Source: Tausonia pullulans
Taxonomy: Eukaryota > Basidiomycota > Tremellomycetes > Cystofilobasidiales > Mrakiaceae
Direction of reading: 5' to 3'
NCBI GenBank assembly: GCA_951802195.1
Contig: OX637636.1
Coordinates: 570,501 to 634,500, forward strand
Length of the DNA: 64,000 nt
Position numbers and translations under genes: made by a program. This document shows, piece after piece, positions 34,929-47,492 of the stretch. Numbering within the stretch: position 1 is the first letter of the stretch; every line of letters starts with the position of its first letter. Below the pieces are notes generated by a model that did no database searches, was not told the DNA's origin, and was given only the letters and a program-made list of their open reading frames with translations.

Positions 34929-36096
34929 GGATCTGATTCTCAGTCCCCTTCTCTCGCTTCTGCGCGTCTACAGTCTCCTCTTAAACACTTCTTTCCGAAC
35001 GTGAATATATTTTCTTTGTTATATGCAGTCAGAACCGAATCAATAGGACGCACGACGCGGTCCAAGCCCGACATGCCGACAATGTCGTGTGTGTCTTCGA
35101 TGCAATCCATCCACTCTTCCTCTTCAGTTTGAGGGTAGACACTATGCTTTGACTTGGGCGGACAAGATGGGCATCTTCACGTATTCGGGGAAAGCTAGTC
35201 CTTTTCACTCTGCTCGCGATCTATTCGCCTGTCGCCACATCCACGTTACCTTGACACCCTTTGTCTCCATCTGCCTGGTCTTAACCTATTGTACGGTCTG
35301 TAAGAGTTCATCTCTCACTCTAATCCATGTTAGCTTGCGGCGCATGTTTGTTTTACTCATACTATTGGCATCTCCTACTTCCTTCAGGTTCATCGATAAG
35401 ATGCTCATCGTCTTCAACTCGCACGACATCCGATCCACATGGCTGAACTCATTCGAGTGGGCAGAACTTCTGGGCCCGAAAAGATGTCCGCCTCAAGTCT
35501 TCTTCGGCACCATGGGCGCGCCTCACGGCGTCAGCTCAGTCTGCCCCGGACGAGGATATGATGCAGGCGTCTGCCTCGACGGGAGCCCCAGCCGCTGCTA
35601 CTCCGGCGACACCACCACCTACGGCTCTTTGGCCGTCTTTCGGGCTCCCGATCTTAGTTTCTTTCACTCCTCGGGGGTTTCTCCGTCCGCTGATACCCTA
35701 ACCCAGGCCCCAGAACAAGGAGGAATTTGCAAATATGCCATTCACCCCACCTGAGCATCGTCTACAGCGAGTTTGGTGTCCTGCGCAGGCAACACGTGGG
35801 TTTCAGCGTCGCCCTCAAGTGCGTACCCCTGAGAGGCTTAAGCTCTCGCGCCAGCTTGTTGGTGTGATGGGAGATTGCAGAATTTTCCCAAGGTGTCTGC
35901 GGTCCTTGTGCAGTGCAAAAGAGACGCAGATGTGATTTGGCAAGTTGCGCAGCGAAGGCAGCGCCGCTGGCTTGAGCAGGCGGACCGACCTTCCCTCGAC
36001 CTCTCGCCTTCGCCTTCGCCTTCTCTACCCAACCAGCACAAGCTAGCCAGCCTCCCGCTCGACCTTATTCCCCAGTCAACCCTCTTCAACCCCTTT
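34929..36096. other. Intergenic with one open coding-like tract
   Basis: This mostly contains no recognised gene. The exception is the frame listed separately at 35401-35754. The last 200 bp is the CT-rich leader of the F-box gene. Confidence 0.4.
35401..35754 (+). CDS. Unrecognised open tract, possible gene fragment
   Basis: A plus-strand frame, open since about 35089, becomes coding-like from about 35401. It has C/G-ending codons and readable text such as MLIVFNSHDIRSTWLNSFEW, CPPQVFFGTMGAPHGVSS and GYDAGVCLDGSPSRCYSG. Several Cys, Gly and Trp residues suggest an extracellular domain. I do not recognise the family. It lacks a clear start, splice partners or leader, so it may be an exon of an unmodelled gene, a fragment, or chance. 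Confidence 0.25.
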   Translation: MLIVFNSHDIRSTWLNSFEWAELLGPKRCPPQVFFGTMGAPHGVSSVCPGRGYDAGVCLDGSPSRCYSGDTTTYGSLAVFRAPDLSFFHSSGVSPSADTLTQAPEQGGICKYAIHPT

Positions 36097-39000
36097 ATGC
36101 CCCTACCCCCATCCGACAGTTCCCTCTCCGATAATCAGCAAGACCACCCCAGCACCTCTTTCTTCCACCGTAACCCACCCCCTACCCACCATGACGCGTT
36201 CGTTCACCCTCTCGAGTCCGCGCCCCCGGCCGACGGCCGGGCACGAGTCCGCACGCCCAAGAAGCAGCGTGAACCCAAGATCCGACTGAACGGTGACACC
36301 TCGAGGCGGCTCCGGGATGGCGAGGCCGAGGACGCCGATGAAGAAGACGACGAGATGGATTGTCGCGTCGATCCTCGGAAGGTCGTGCAGTCATCGTGAG
36401 TGGGCCGTCCTCTCTCTCCCTTCTCCCCCTTTCCTGATATTTTCACACACCAGTGAGCTTTCGCTTACCTCTATACTCGCTCTTGTTTGTGCTAGCCCGC
36501 TCCTCAACCTGCCCTCCGAGACACTGCTCCACCTGCTCTCCTTTCTCACGCCCTCGATGCTCCTCGTCGTCAACCTCGTCTGCAGAGATCTTCAGGGTCC
36601 GGCTTTGGACGAGGCCACCTGGCGGGCCTGCTACGCCTTCAACTTTGTCGGCGACACCGCCGGGGCGGGCATTGTCCGGACGTGTCTCTTCAGTGCGGCC
36701 CGTGGAGGCGGCAAGGGCTGGAAGCGTGAGGCCATCGCAAGGGAAAAATACCTTTAGTGAGTCCCTGGCCTTTTCGGCAAGACAAGATGGAGAGGAGAGG
36801 GAGGGAGATCTGACGCTGGTAGAGTAGTCGGATGTCGCACTCCAAGTCGCCTTCGCTCCTCCACGACCCTCGACTTTCGCACGTTCATTCGCTTGCACTG
36901 GCGTACCCGCTCCCGCCGCCCAACACGCCGGCGCATCAGCTCCGAGGGCCTTCGCTCCTAAGCTCTAGCCTCCTCCATGGCATCTGCTCGAGGTCGGACC
37001 CGATGACGGGCAAGGTCACAAAGGGCTACATCGACGCTAACGGCGCTAACGGTAAGTGATCGCTGCTGCGACGAGACGACGTCAACTCATCGGTTGAATT
37101 CTCAATCCCCAGAACATCAACACGTCTGGAACGGCCACCACCTCCTTCCTCAGACTACGGCCCTCCTCCTCGCCTCGCGAGACCCGGCGACTGTCATCTG
37201 GGGCTTTGTCGATGGCCACGTCTCGCTCGTGAACATACAGTCTGGCGGAGGTCGAGGCACTACCCGCTCCTCCCGGAGCAGGGCCGTCCCTGTCCCTGCT
37301 AGCTTCGGCCATGACCGGGCGGTTTTGTGCCTCGCGGGCGGCACGGGCGGCATCTTCGCCAGCGGCGGAGAGGACGGCCGCGTCAAGCTCTGGTCGACCT
37401 CGCCACCGACGAGTGCGGCGGCGCTCTCCGCACCAAGGGACAACGTGCTCTGTTGCCTTTGGACGGGAGAGCCACCTAGGGAAACGGTCCTCGGCGCACC
37501 CGTCGACGGGATCCACCGCGTCTGCTGGGACGCTCCCTCCGGCACAATCGCCGTCGTTACTGCGAGCGGCGAGCTCCGCGTCTGGACGGGTCTCAGCGAG
37601 GAATCGGGCTGGACGCCCACCGCCTCGGCCGTCTGGCGATGCGAGGATGATCACGACAAGTTTGGCTCTGGCGTCTCGCTCGAACTCGACGTGGTCTCAA
37701 CCTCAGTCGTCTCTGTCCTCCTCCACCTCTCCTACCAGTCGACGTTCAAGAAGGTCTCGTTTGACTTTTCGGCCTCACCACCCTCGACCACGGAGCAGAC
37801 ATTTGCTCCCTCCCTCGGTTACGAGGGCGTCGAGATCACGGCCGTCCATACTTGCTTCGTCATCCCACCGCCCATCTCGCGCCCACTCTCGGTCGCCCCG
37901 ACACCCGTTTCGCCCGCGACGCCTCCTCCCGAGCTGGCGACGGCGGCTACCAAGAGCCAGGCGCCGCCGCCGACCAAGGTCTTCCGTCTCACGACGAGCA
38001 CCGTCTTTGAGGATCGGGTCGAGCGTCGCAAAGGCTCTCTCGGTCAAAGCAAGTTTGTTGTCGCTGCAGATGAGGAGGGCTGGGTTCGTATCTGGCTGTG
38101 GGGCGAATCCCCTAATGCAGGCGGCGAGCTTGTGCGCGAATGGCAGGCTGTTGACGGTCGGGTGACGGCGCTCGAGGCCTCGGGCGGGCTTGTCTGTGTG
38201 GGAAGGTGCGTAGTCGTGTCCCTTCCGCTTTACCGTCTCGTTTCTGATCTCCTCTATCCTCTTCAGCCTCGGCGGTGTCATCAAGATCTACGACCCGCTC
38301 CCTTCGCCGCCCGCCCTCCTTCGGACATTCGACGACCGCGCCGCTGGCCGCAATCTCTTCCGACACGTCGCCAACGGGGCGCTCGACCCGGCCCTCTGGC
38401 AAGTCAGCCAGATCGTTCTCGAGAGAGACCTCGTCGTCGCCGCTGTGGGGAACAAGATCCTCAGCTGGCGGATGGGGAGTGGCCGGCGGGAGCGTGAAGG
38501 CAAGAGCCCTTGGAAGGGCAAGGTCATCGGCGCGAGGTCTGGCGGTGCAGGAGGGGGTGGAAGGGCGGGAAGCCTCAAGGGTGGACCAAGTGAGTCTTTT
38601 TACCTCTCTGTCTGCGAAGAGTGGTATGCTGACCCCCGGCTTCCAGGCTACAAGGAGCTCCAATCCGAGATCTCGTCGGCTCAGTCATCGCATCAGGATG
38701 AGCAGCGCCAGGTCCGGCTTCAGATCGAGCGAGACCGCGCCAAAGCCGACAAATTCCAAGGCGAGCTCGGCCTGACGGAGGAGGAGCATCTCGCGTACGC
38801 GCTCATGCTCTCCCGCGACGAGGATGAGGCGAGGCTCAAGAGCGCGCACGAGGCAAACCCCGTGGCTTCGTCATCGACCGACTCGCCTGGGCCTGTTGTT
38901 GTTGACAGGCAAGACGCCGACGATGAGGACGAGGCACTCCGCCGCGCGCTCGAGGCGTCTCTCTTGGACGAGGGCGAGGAGCTCTCGATGGATCACTCGC

Positions 39001-39518
39001 CCCGCGAGCAAGCCGAGGAGGAGGAGGAGGACGACGACGAGGATGACGACAACTACTACTGCCGCGGCAGCCCTTCCTCCCGCCCCTACTACCCCAATTC
39101 GGCCTCCTCCTCTCCAAGCCTCCGGCCGCACTCCTGGTCTCGCGGGGGATCCTGGACCCACACCGCAGCCCACCATTCGCCCTCCCCGACGTTCGGCTCG
39201 CTGCACGACCAGACTGACTTTCCATCAATGGAGGCCTCGGCGACGTCATCTCCTCCTCTGGTCGGGAAGGGCAAGTGTATCGCTCCGGTTCCTCCTCTTT
39301 CTCAGGTTGTCAAGCTCCCCCCGCCTGCGGTTGCATGGAGCCAGATCGCGCGGGGCAAGACGTCGATGGCTCCTGCGCCTCCTGCTGTCTCGAGCGCACC
39401 GAGCTCGCTCGCAAAAAGTCTACAGCAGGGTACGGCGGCGCGCGTTCCGATGACGAGGGAGGAGCAAGAGGCCGAGGAGCTTCGGCTCGTGCTCGAGATG
39501 AGCCTCAAGGACCTGTAG
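36097..39518 (+). CDS. F-box / WD40 / UIM protein, Ufo1-like SCF substrate receptor
   Basis: A probable substrate receptor of an SCF ubiquitin ligase. The N-terminal exon (36097-36395) is acidic and basic low-complexity. The exon from 36496 holds an F-box, NLPSETLLHLLSFLTPSMLL then VCRDLQGPALDEATWRACY, which would bind Skp1. The middle holds WD-like repeats: SFGHDRAVLCLAGGTGGIF, SGGEDGRVKLWS, GTIAVVTASGELRVWTG and GWVRIWLWG. The C-terminus contains three ubiquitin-interacting-motif-like helices: LTEEEHLAYALMLSRDED, EDEALRRALEASLLDEGEE and EEAELRLVLEMSLKDL-like sequence at the very end. F-box plus WD40 plus three C-terminal UIMs is the layout of yeast Ufo1, linked to turnover of Ho and other nuclear proteins. 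Orthology is inferred from architecture only. Introns fall at about 36396, 36757, 37051, 38204 and 38590. An upstream in-frame ATG at 35875 is less likely. Confidence 0.83.
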
Positions 39519-39692
39519 CTAGCTGTAGATACAATTCAAATAGTCCGCAAAGGCACGACAGAAAGTCCGGGGCAAGAAGGGAGCAAGCAAGGGCAGAGGA
39601 AAAAAAAAACGAAATTGACAAGATTATGAAGAAAAAGAGCAAGGGGAACCCGTCCCTTAATTCTTTTTTGTTGGAAGAAAGCCCCTCCTCCT

Positions 39693-42600
39693 TCAGTCCG
39701 CGTCCCTCCCGCTCAAGCTCGCCGCTGCCAACGAGCGTGCTCTGCCCGTGAGGCCACTGAGATCCAAGAGGTCGACGCGGGACGAGTTACGGCTCGCCGA
39801 CATGGAGGCCCGGCCTGTCGCTGGAGGGGTGAGGACGCCGCCGCTCGTGGGGCAGTCGATGGAGCTCGAAACAACATGGCCAAGGGGAGCCGAACGAGAG
39901 GAAGAGGGGAAGAGCGTCTCGGGCGGGTCGTTCCAGCCCTGATGGTACGAAGAAGAGGTGCCGGGAATGGCCGATGTTACCAGGGAAGTAGAGGAAGAGG
40001 CGGCGGTGGAAGAGGAGTGAATTCCGAGGACGTCGCGCATTGGAATCAGGTGGAAGTCTGCCGACAGGCCGATGTTGGGCGAGGGCCGGCGCGGATTAAC
40101 CCGTGAGGAAGGGCCTCCTTTGGAGGAGGACAAGGACGACGGCGGCCGGGACACGGAGGAAAGGTCAACGACGGGGGGTTCACCGGTCATGTTTGGCGAT
40201 GAAGCAGAGACGTGGAGGTCCAGCGGACCGTCGGTGTCGTCCGAGGAGGACCCGCTCGACGGGTCGAGGGACGACTGCCGTGAGGAGGTGGTGGCAACGG
40301 CGCGAATGTTCGACTTGGACTTGCGAGGCGAGTTCGGCGGAGAGGGGAAGTAGAAGGAAGATGCCTTAGATTGCGACATGAACGAGCGAGAGGCGGAAGA
40401 GGAGGAAGGGACCGAGCCGCCGTCGCCGCCGTCATCGTGAATAGTGAGGACGGCTGGTGATGACGAGGTGTGTTTGAGAGTGAGGGGGCGTGACGACGCA
40501 GACGAGCCAGCGGCCGGAGAGGACGCGAACGCCGATGAGTGCCGGAGGACTACTCGACGGATTGAGTTCAAGATCGTTGAAAGGACGACACCAACGGGGC
40601 CTCCAGGGCCGCTCCTCCTTCCGCCAGAGACTGGCCGGAGTGTGGCGTTGCTGGCGAGGTAGCCGCCGCCGCCCACCTCCTCGGCCTCGAGCTCAAGGTC
40701 CTTCTTCCAGCGAGCAATCTTGCGCCCAGGGCTGGACGCACGGAGGATCGACCCACCGGCGCGACGGAACCGGGTGACAAAGAGGAAGACCACGCCGACA
40801 AGGATGAACGCATAGAGCCAGTAGCCATCGACATGTTCGCCCACACCGATGCTACCGGCGAGCCGCTCTGGGAAGGTGGCCCAGTCGCCGCCGAACGAGC
40901 TCGAGGGCGATGCGCTTGGGACGTCCTTGGAGGCCTCAATAACCATCTTGCCGAGGGTCCACGAAATGGCCGTGTCACCGACGGTGTCGACCGATTGGAA
41001 CCGGGGCCCGTGGCCGAGCCCCTTTTGTTGGGCCTTGATGGCGGCTTCACGCTCAGTATCGGCTAAGAACCCCTCCGGGGAGTCGATAAGGTCCCGGTGG
41101 CCGTTTGGATCGACGAGCCGGGGAAGGCCGATACCCTCGTGGAGAACATTGACGAGCCAGGCAGCCTTGAAGCACTGCATCTGGAGTCGAGGAATCTCGA
41201 CCTGAGGTCGCGTCGTCAGTTAAATGTATGACGAAGTCTCGATGTGCTTCTCTCCCTACTTTTGGGCCCCACTTGCCGACGTCCTTGACCTCGCCGTTGC
41301 TATCGAGGACCTCGCCATCGCCGGTGATGGGCTCCTCGTCGAGCCGGGACTGCTCATACCCGCGCTCGATCGATCTCCAGTCACGGCCGCAGAACTCAGT
41401 CGCCCGCTTCTCAAACTCGAGAAAGTCCCAGGCGCCGCCCTGGAGCAGGGGCATTTGAGTCAGCTCATGAGCTCCTTGAATAAAGAAGCGTCGGGCAGGC
41501 TTACCATGTTGAAAACGTGCTCACTCGAGTACCAGTACTCGCTAACGCCAATGAATCGCGTCTGGTCAAAGTCGATCTTGGGCGTCGGCCTGCCGTCGAA
41601 TAGACATTCGTGCGGGCCCGCAGGGCAAGGAAGATGCTTGTTGAGCAACGGTTCGAGCCCAACAAGGCACTCGGCGAACGAGCCGGTCCCCTCAAGAGCA
41701 TGCATCGAGGTCGCATGGGCGATGTCCGCTGGTGGGGAACCCTCGAGGTGGGCGAGGGGGATCTTGGGCTTCTCCTTGAGGAGGAGTGTCTTGGGGAGGC
41801 AAGGGTCAGGGATCGAGCCCTCCTCCTTCTGTGAGTGCTGGTGGCCACCCCCCTTGGCCCGCTGAAGCTCCCACTCCTCGACCTTGAGGCCGACGTATCG
41901 CTCGCGGGCTTTGTTGGTGCCGTAGCCGAGCCAAGAAGCGACAAAGACGTCGTGGGAGACCTCCTCGCCCGAGAGGAGCCGAAGGTTGACGTGCGCGAGC
42001 GAAGAGGGGTGCTTTGCCGCTTCGGCGGGCGAGGGAGAAAAGGCGATCTGGGTCGAAGCGCCGCCCATGTCAAGGAAGCCCAAAGTGTTGGCCTGGGATG
42101 AGAAAGGGTGATCGTCGAAGGATCCCGAGGCATCCGGGCTGGCGCGACCGCTGTCACCATCCGACGATGCGGGCTCACTCAAGGAGGCCGCGGTCGATGA
42201 CGATGAGGGATCGATGGTGCCGTCTGGTCCACCAAAGCCGTCCATGAGGTAGTTGACAGCCACCCAGCCCCAGAGACCCTCCTCCTCGCCAGAGATGATG
42301 CGGACGCTGCCGCCGCAAGGGCCGCCGCCCTCCCCCGGCAACGCGTCCTCTACGCGGAAGGGGTAATCCTCTCGGAGGATGTCACATGTGAGCTGGATGA
42401 TGCGGTCCGAGTGCGTCTGAGGAAGGAGCCGCATTCCCGCGGTCGCTAGCAGGTAGACAGGGGTCTGGGCGTGCAACGAGGGTGGAATGGACGCGAGCGC
42501 GTGCGAGAGGAGCGGGGCGAGGTACTCGGCGACGGCCCGGCGGGTGATGGTGGCTTCGGAAGCGAGCGTCGAGATGCCTGCGATGTGCCGCGTTAGTTCT

Positions 42601-42943
42601 CACACTCACAAGCGGGAAGTACAGAGCCGAAAGAACGACGGAGGGAAGAAGGCAAGCACAGCGACAGCGACTCACCAGGCTCAACCTTCTTCTGCCAATC
42701 GCCGTACCCCTCCCTCACGCCTCGCTCGACTCTCGGCAGTCGCCTGAGCCTTTCCCTCACTTTCTCCTTGTCGGCCTTCTCCCCCGAGACCGTCCACCGG
42801 CCGTTGTCGAGCTCGCCAGCGGCCTCCTTGCGCTCGACGCGCGGGTCGCGCCAGGCGTACAGCTGGAGGCGCGAGCCTGAGGAGCCGGCGTCGATGACGA
42901 GGCCGTACCGCTGCTGGGCGAAAGCGGCGATGGGGGGAGCCAT
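39693..42943 (-). CDS. Ynd1-like Golgi apyrase (GDA1/CD39 nucleoside phosphatase)
   Basis: A membrane-bound nucleoside di/triphosphatase. In the Golgi lumen such enzymes hydrolyse nucleoside diphosphates left by glycosylation, allowing nucleotide-sugar import. The start is MAPPIAAFAQQRYG, and all apyrase conserved regions are seen: VIDAGSSGSRLQLYAW (ACR1), LLATAGMRLLPQ (ACR2), ISGEEEGLWGWVAVNYLM (ACR3), GFLDMGGASTQIAFSPS (ACR4) and YWYSSEHVFNM with GGAWDFLEF (ACR5 region). A single C-terminal membrane helix, YWLYAFILVGVVFLFV, is followed by a long Ser-rich cytosolic tail, as in Ynd1 and not in soluble Gda1. Four exons with introns at about 42600-42680, 41455-41505 and 41200-41250. Its 3' end faces the Ufo1-like gene tail to tail with 174 bp between. 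Confidence 0.88.
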
Positions 42944-43385
42944 TCGATGGAGGGCAGGTCAAGGAGACGACGTAGAACGCGAGGGACGGGTGGATGCCAA
43001 AGTGTGGGGGAGAGCCAGGCCAGGAGAGGGAGGGGTCGTGTGTGAGGGCGTGGGAGTGGGGGTCGAGCCCAGCCTTGTCTTGACGGGTTCGTTCGTCGTC
43101 GTCCGGGTCGTCAAATGGGGGTGTATAATGAGCGCGTATCAAAGAGGGAAAGGCGTCGTAGTGGATGGCTGCTGGAGCGCCGGGGAGAGCCTCGGCGGGG
43201 CTTCGGCGGGTTGAGAAGGGTCGAGACCTCCGCTGGCAACAGAAAGTCTCAGACGGCTGCGCACCTCGCCCGCCCAAGAGAGTCCGGGAGACGCCTCCAG
43301 ATTGGATCCAAACACAAAAAGCAAGGCGCACGTCTTCATTCTCGCCGTAGAGATAAATCATGAAAGAGAGAGCGAAGGGGCGAGC
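42944..43385. other. Intergenic, apyrase promoter
   Basis: 442 bp between the stop of the acyltransferase gene and the apyrase ATG, both minus. No further signal is recognised. Confidence 0.45.
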
Positions 43386-46300
43386 TTAGTCCTCCCTCGC
43401 CGAGCTTCCATGCCGCCTCACCCCGTTGCTGGTGCTGCCCGCCGACACGTCCACCTCCCTGAGCTCGTCGGACGTCTTGTCGGGGCTCTCCTGGACCGGG
43501 GCATCGCGCTAGCAAGCAAGGGGGCGTCAGCCGGAGGAAGCCGACAAGAACGTGAGACGACCCACCTCGTCGGCCTGTACCCCACCCTCCAAGCTCTCCT
43601 TCCTGGCCCTCCTCTCCCTCAGCTGGGCCGTCCCGTCCGTCGGCCCGTCACCCGCTGACGCCTGAGTCTTGCGCGACATCTGCAAGTCAGCGTAGCTCGT
43701 TTGTTTCCCGCCGATCGACCGGGCCCTCTGCCTTTTGGGCGACATGGGCTTTCCCGCGCTCGCGGAGGCATGGTGATGGAGGATGCCGATGACCTGGGAG
43801 GGGGAGCACACGTGTGAGCGAGCGAGTGGAAACGTGATGACAAGGCGGACCGCACACCATACCCACCTGGTCATAGTCCTGATCGTCATCCGTCATGCTC
43901 TCTTCCCCGCTGTCATAAGGCGTCGCGTCGACGGACGTGCCCGTTCCGGCATCGGATCGTGCTGTCTTCCACCGGGGCTTGGAGACGCGGGACCAGCCGA
44001 AGAGGCGTTCGTCGAGCCAGTTCATGGGCTAGGGCATATACATATCAGCTTCCAAGAGAAGAAGGGAAAGAGGGAGGAAGAAAGGGAGAAGAGAGCGTAC
44101 GTGAGAAAATATGTTTTGACTGTCTAGTCCTCCGGGACCAGTAGAGCTCGACGTTGATGAGGGCGGGACGACGGCGGAGGGGTGGATACGGGATTCGTTG
44201 AAGTCCTCGTAGAGCTGGGGACCAAATTCATCTGACCGGGGGAGTTCGAGTGAGTGAGTGTCTCGGCGGCATACAAGAAGGTTGGACCGTACTGATGACG
44301 CCCGAGAGCTCCTCCGAGAGGGCGGTTCGCATCCGGCGAAGGCGCTTGATCTCAATCTCGTTGCCCGGGATAAGGTTGATGAAGAGCGGACGGAGGGACT
44401 CTGCGGCAGCGTCGTCAGCGCTGAAACAGTGCCCAGAGGAGACGAAGCGTACACCTACTGAGCACGTCCATCGCGGCTTCGCCAAACTTGAGGGCTGACA
44501 TGGCGCCGAAGGGGAGCCCGAGGAAGACGTAGACGGGCATCCAATGGCGGACGCCAGAAGGAGCGTCCCAGCGGTAGGCGAGATACGTAGCGAGGATGGC
44601 GTAGAAGAGATAGAGGACGGGCGTAGCGGCGAGGGAGACAAGGACCTTCCCTGGAGGGGGTGAAGGTGCGTCAGAGGGAGAAGACCTTTGAGACAAAGAG
44701 AGCAGTCGCACAAGTCGCGAGGACGTCACGGGCGGCAATTTTGACGGTCGAGGCAGCAAGGGCCTCTAGAGAAGCGGAGAAGCGTCAGCAGCTGGGAGAG
44801 ACAGACAGACAGGCGAAAACGCACCCTTGGCCTTGCGATGCGAGATAATCTTAGCGGGGATAAAAATGGGAGCCTGCGAGGAGCAGCGGTTCAGCCTCCA
44901 GTCAAATACAGGAGCAAAAAAGATCAACGCACATGGAGGATGACTCCTGGAAGAGCGAGCACGCTCCACGCGAGGAGCAGAGCGAGACGGTAGACAAGCA
45001 GCGCAAGCGAGCGCACGCCGGACCGCGTGGCGCGGTCGACCTGGTGGTCGCGAAGGCCGAGGTCGCGAAGCCGACGGTTGTAGCGAATGATATTCTCGCG
45101 AAGCTGGATGACCTTGGGCTCGTTTTGCTGATGCAAATAGCCGTCAAAGAGTGAAAAGGGGATGGAAGGAAGCAACAACAGGGCGTACGTAATGGAGGTA
45201 GCCTTCGATGAACCGCTTGTTGAGCTCGACGGTCTGTCCCAAGGTCAGGTACTGCCCAGGCGTCTTGTAGAGGCGACGACCAGCTTGGATGACCTGGGGG
45301 GATTTGTTAGCCTGGAATAGCAACAGGAGCGAGCAAGGTCCTCACCATGAGCGTCTCGTAATCCGGTGCCCGGAGGGTGACCGTCTTGAGGCCGTCGTAG
45401 ATGATCTCAAGCAACTTGCCGCAGGCCTCACGCTTCTCTTTGCCGCCGAGGCCAAACTCATCAACGAGCTCTCGAGGGACGGAGATCGGGGCGCCAAACT
45501 CGACGACGGCGCGGGAGCGGAACTTGTGCGGGTGAAAGTAGGACAGCCCGACGGGGACGATCTGGACCTTGAGAGAGGGGTCGGAAGACATTGCTCCGAG
45601 GGCCCTGGAAGACAAGGGGTGGGTTTGGATTAGATTCGAGCAAGGAAGAGAGGGAGAGGAAGCCACTTGCATGATGGTGACTCCGATCTTGAGAGGGAGG
45701 AGCTCAGTGCGGTCGTGGCTTCCACCTGGTGAACCAGGGCAAGCATCAGCGCGTGAGAAGCCTCACCTTACTATCAGTCGAGAACAGTGCTCACCTTCCG
45801 GGAAGATGCCGACGCAGTCACCGTCCTTGAGCCTCCGGTAGACGGCGCCGTACATCTCGTGCTGGTCGATGTGCGGGAGGGCCTTGTACGCAAGCCCCTC
45901 GCCGCCCGAAGCGTTCATCGCGAGCCGGATCTTGCTCGAGCCAGGGACGGACGTCCGCTCGTCCTTTCCAGCGATGTGGAGCTCCTTCTTGAGCCGGAGC
46001 TCGGAGTCTGAGACGATGCTCTCAACGGCCGCCGAGGCAAACCCGAGAGCCTTGCCGAACTGGATCGTGCTGTTAGGTTTGAACTGCTCGGTGAACTTGG
46101 TGCCGCCGAGGCCGAGGACAATGCAGTCGTCCGTCGGGTGTAAGTTGACCTTGCCGAGACCCGTAATGGCCAAGTCGGCGGCGCGAGACACGGGGACTTT
46201 GAAGAAGAGGGAGCTTAGTGACGAGGACAGCAAGAGGAGGAAAGTGGGGAGACCCACTGGACTCCATGGCGCGCGCTGCGGTACCAATGATGGCACGTTG

Positions 46301-46958
46301 CATACTCTAGGAAGGGTGCGAAGGGGACTGAGGTTAGCTGGAGAACGAGAGAGTGAAGGAGTGAACGACTCGCCTTGGCCGCCGTCAAAAAGGCGACATG
46401 CCGACCAGTTTCCTTCAGGACTTCAGACGAGAGTAGGAGTGGATCAAGAAACTGGATGAAGCAGAGAGTTAGCCTGTCATCAGGAGGAGTGGGCGAGGTG
46501 ATCTTTCTCTCTCTCTGTGCTCTCTTATGCGACGCGACGCGGACCATGCGGACTTCGCCTCACACCTCCCTCGCCCCTGTGTCCCTCTGGCCCAGTCACA
46601 GGATGGGGCGAGCCACGAGAGAGCAGGCGAGGAAATCTCCTGACACGCGGTCCAGAAGCATCGGGATGCACGCGATCGCGCGATGGAGGGAAGCAGGGAG
46701 ATCGAGAGATCACGAGAGCCTCGTCGTACCGACCTGGTTATGGTGGGGCGCGCCGACGAAGAGGACGGGTCCTGTCCGGGGGATGTGGAAGGCTCCACGA
46801 GGGCGGATCTCGCGGAAGAAGAGGTTGATGACGATGCGCCCTGAAGGCACGAGAGGGAGGGTTAGCGACGAGAGTTCGGGGACGCGAAGAAGAGGACAAG
46901 ACGAACAGAAGGCGAGGGCAAACTCGTAAAGGGAAAGATCGTAGAACCAGTATGGCAT
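43386..46958 (-). CDS. Glycerol-3-phosphate O-acyltransferase, SCT1/GPT2 type
   Basis: This enzyme makes lysophosphatidic acid from glycerol 3-phosphate and acyl-CoA in the ER membrane, the first step of phospholipid and storage-lipid synthesis. The start is MPYWFYDLSLYEFALAFC. IVINLFFREIRPRGAFHIP and PHHNQFLDPLLL follow, the latter being the HX4D catalytic motif with a fungal-GPAT context. FPEG at an exon end joins GSHDRTELLPLKIG, the acyl-acceptor motif. C-terminal membrane segments include LVYRLALLLAWSVLALPGVI, LAATPVLYLFYAILATYLAY and WMPVYVFLGLPFGAMSAL. A Ser/Asp-rich cytosolic tail (SGEESMTDDDQDYDQV) ends REVDVSAG and then stops at 43386-43388. The tail looks like a phosphorylation site cluster, as known for Sct1. 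It is divergent from the PWWP-like gene, with 534 bp between the starts. About fourteen exons. Confidence 0.9.
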
Positions 46959-47492
46959 GCCGGGCGAACAGAGATAGAAAGGTGGGGGGGGAGGGGGGCC
47001 GACGGCCGATAGCTGGTGGTCGTTGATGGGCGCCGAGCTGAGAGACAGAGGACAAGGAAGAGGTGGGGTGGGGAAGGTCGCGAGCTGGAGAGAGCCCCGG
47101 GTCGAACAGGCCGGAACCGGGAACCGGCCGCCACGGCTCCGCAGCAAGTGCTCACATTGTGACATCTCTGATCGGTCCTCTCTTCATATTATGGCCAGGG
47201 ACCCTGGGTGAGGCCATCGCAGGCCGTACGGTCTTCAGGAGCAAACGCACGCCACCATCAAGGGCGGTTCGATCTGTCAGGCGCGCTGCCCAACGGCCGT
47301 TTTTCTAGCCATCTGACCATCTCCGACATGTGGATCTGTTTCTTCTGAAGGCGAGCCTCAGGTACGGCGAACTTTGAGCCCCTGGCGACGAGGAGATTGT
47401 CGTCGAAAGGAAGGCGCGTCCCGGCGCGTCGCGTTCCGTCCCCTCCTTCGACCTCATCTCTCCCACTCTGGCCCATCATCCCACTCTTCGAC
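46959..47492. other. Divergent promoter region
   Basis: 534 bp separate the acyltransferase ATG (minus) and the chosen ATG of the PWWP-like gene (plus). It holds a G-rich run near 46982-46996 and no clear TATA. An earlier in-frame ATG at 47397 would shorten the gap. Confidence 0.45.
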
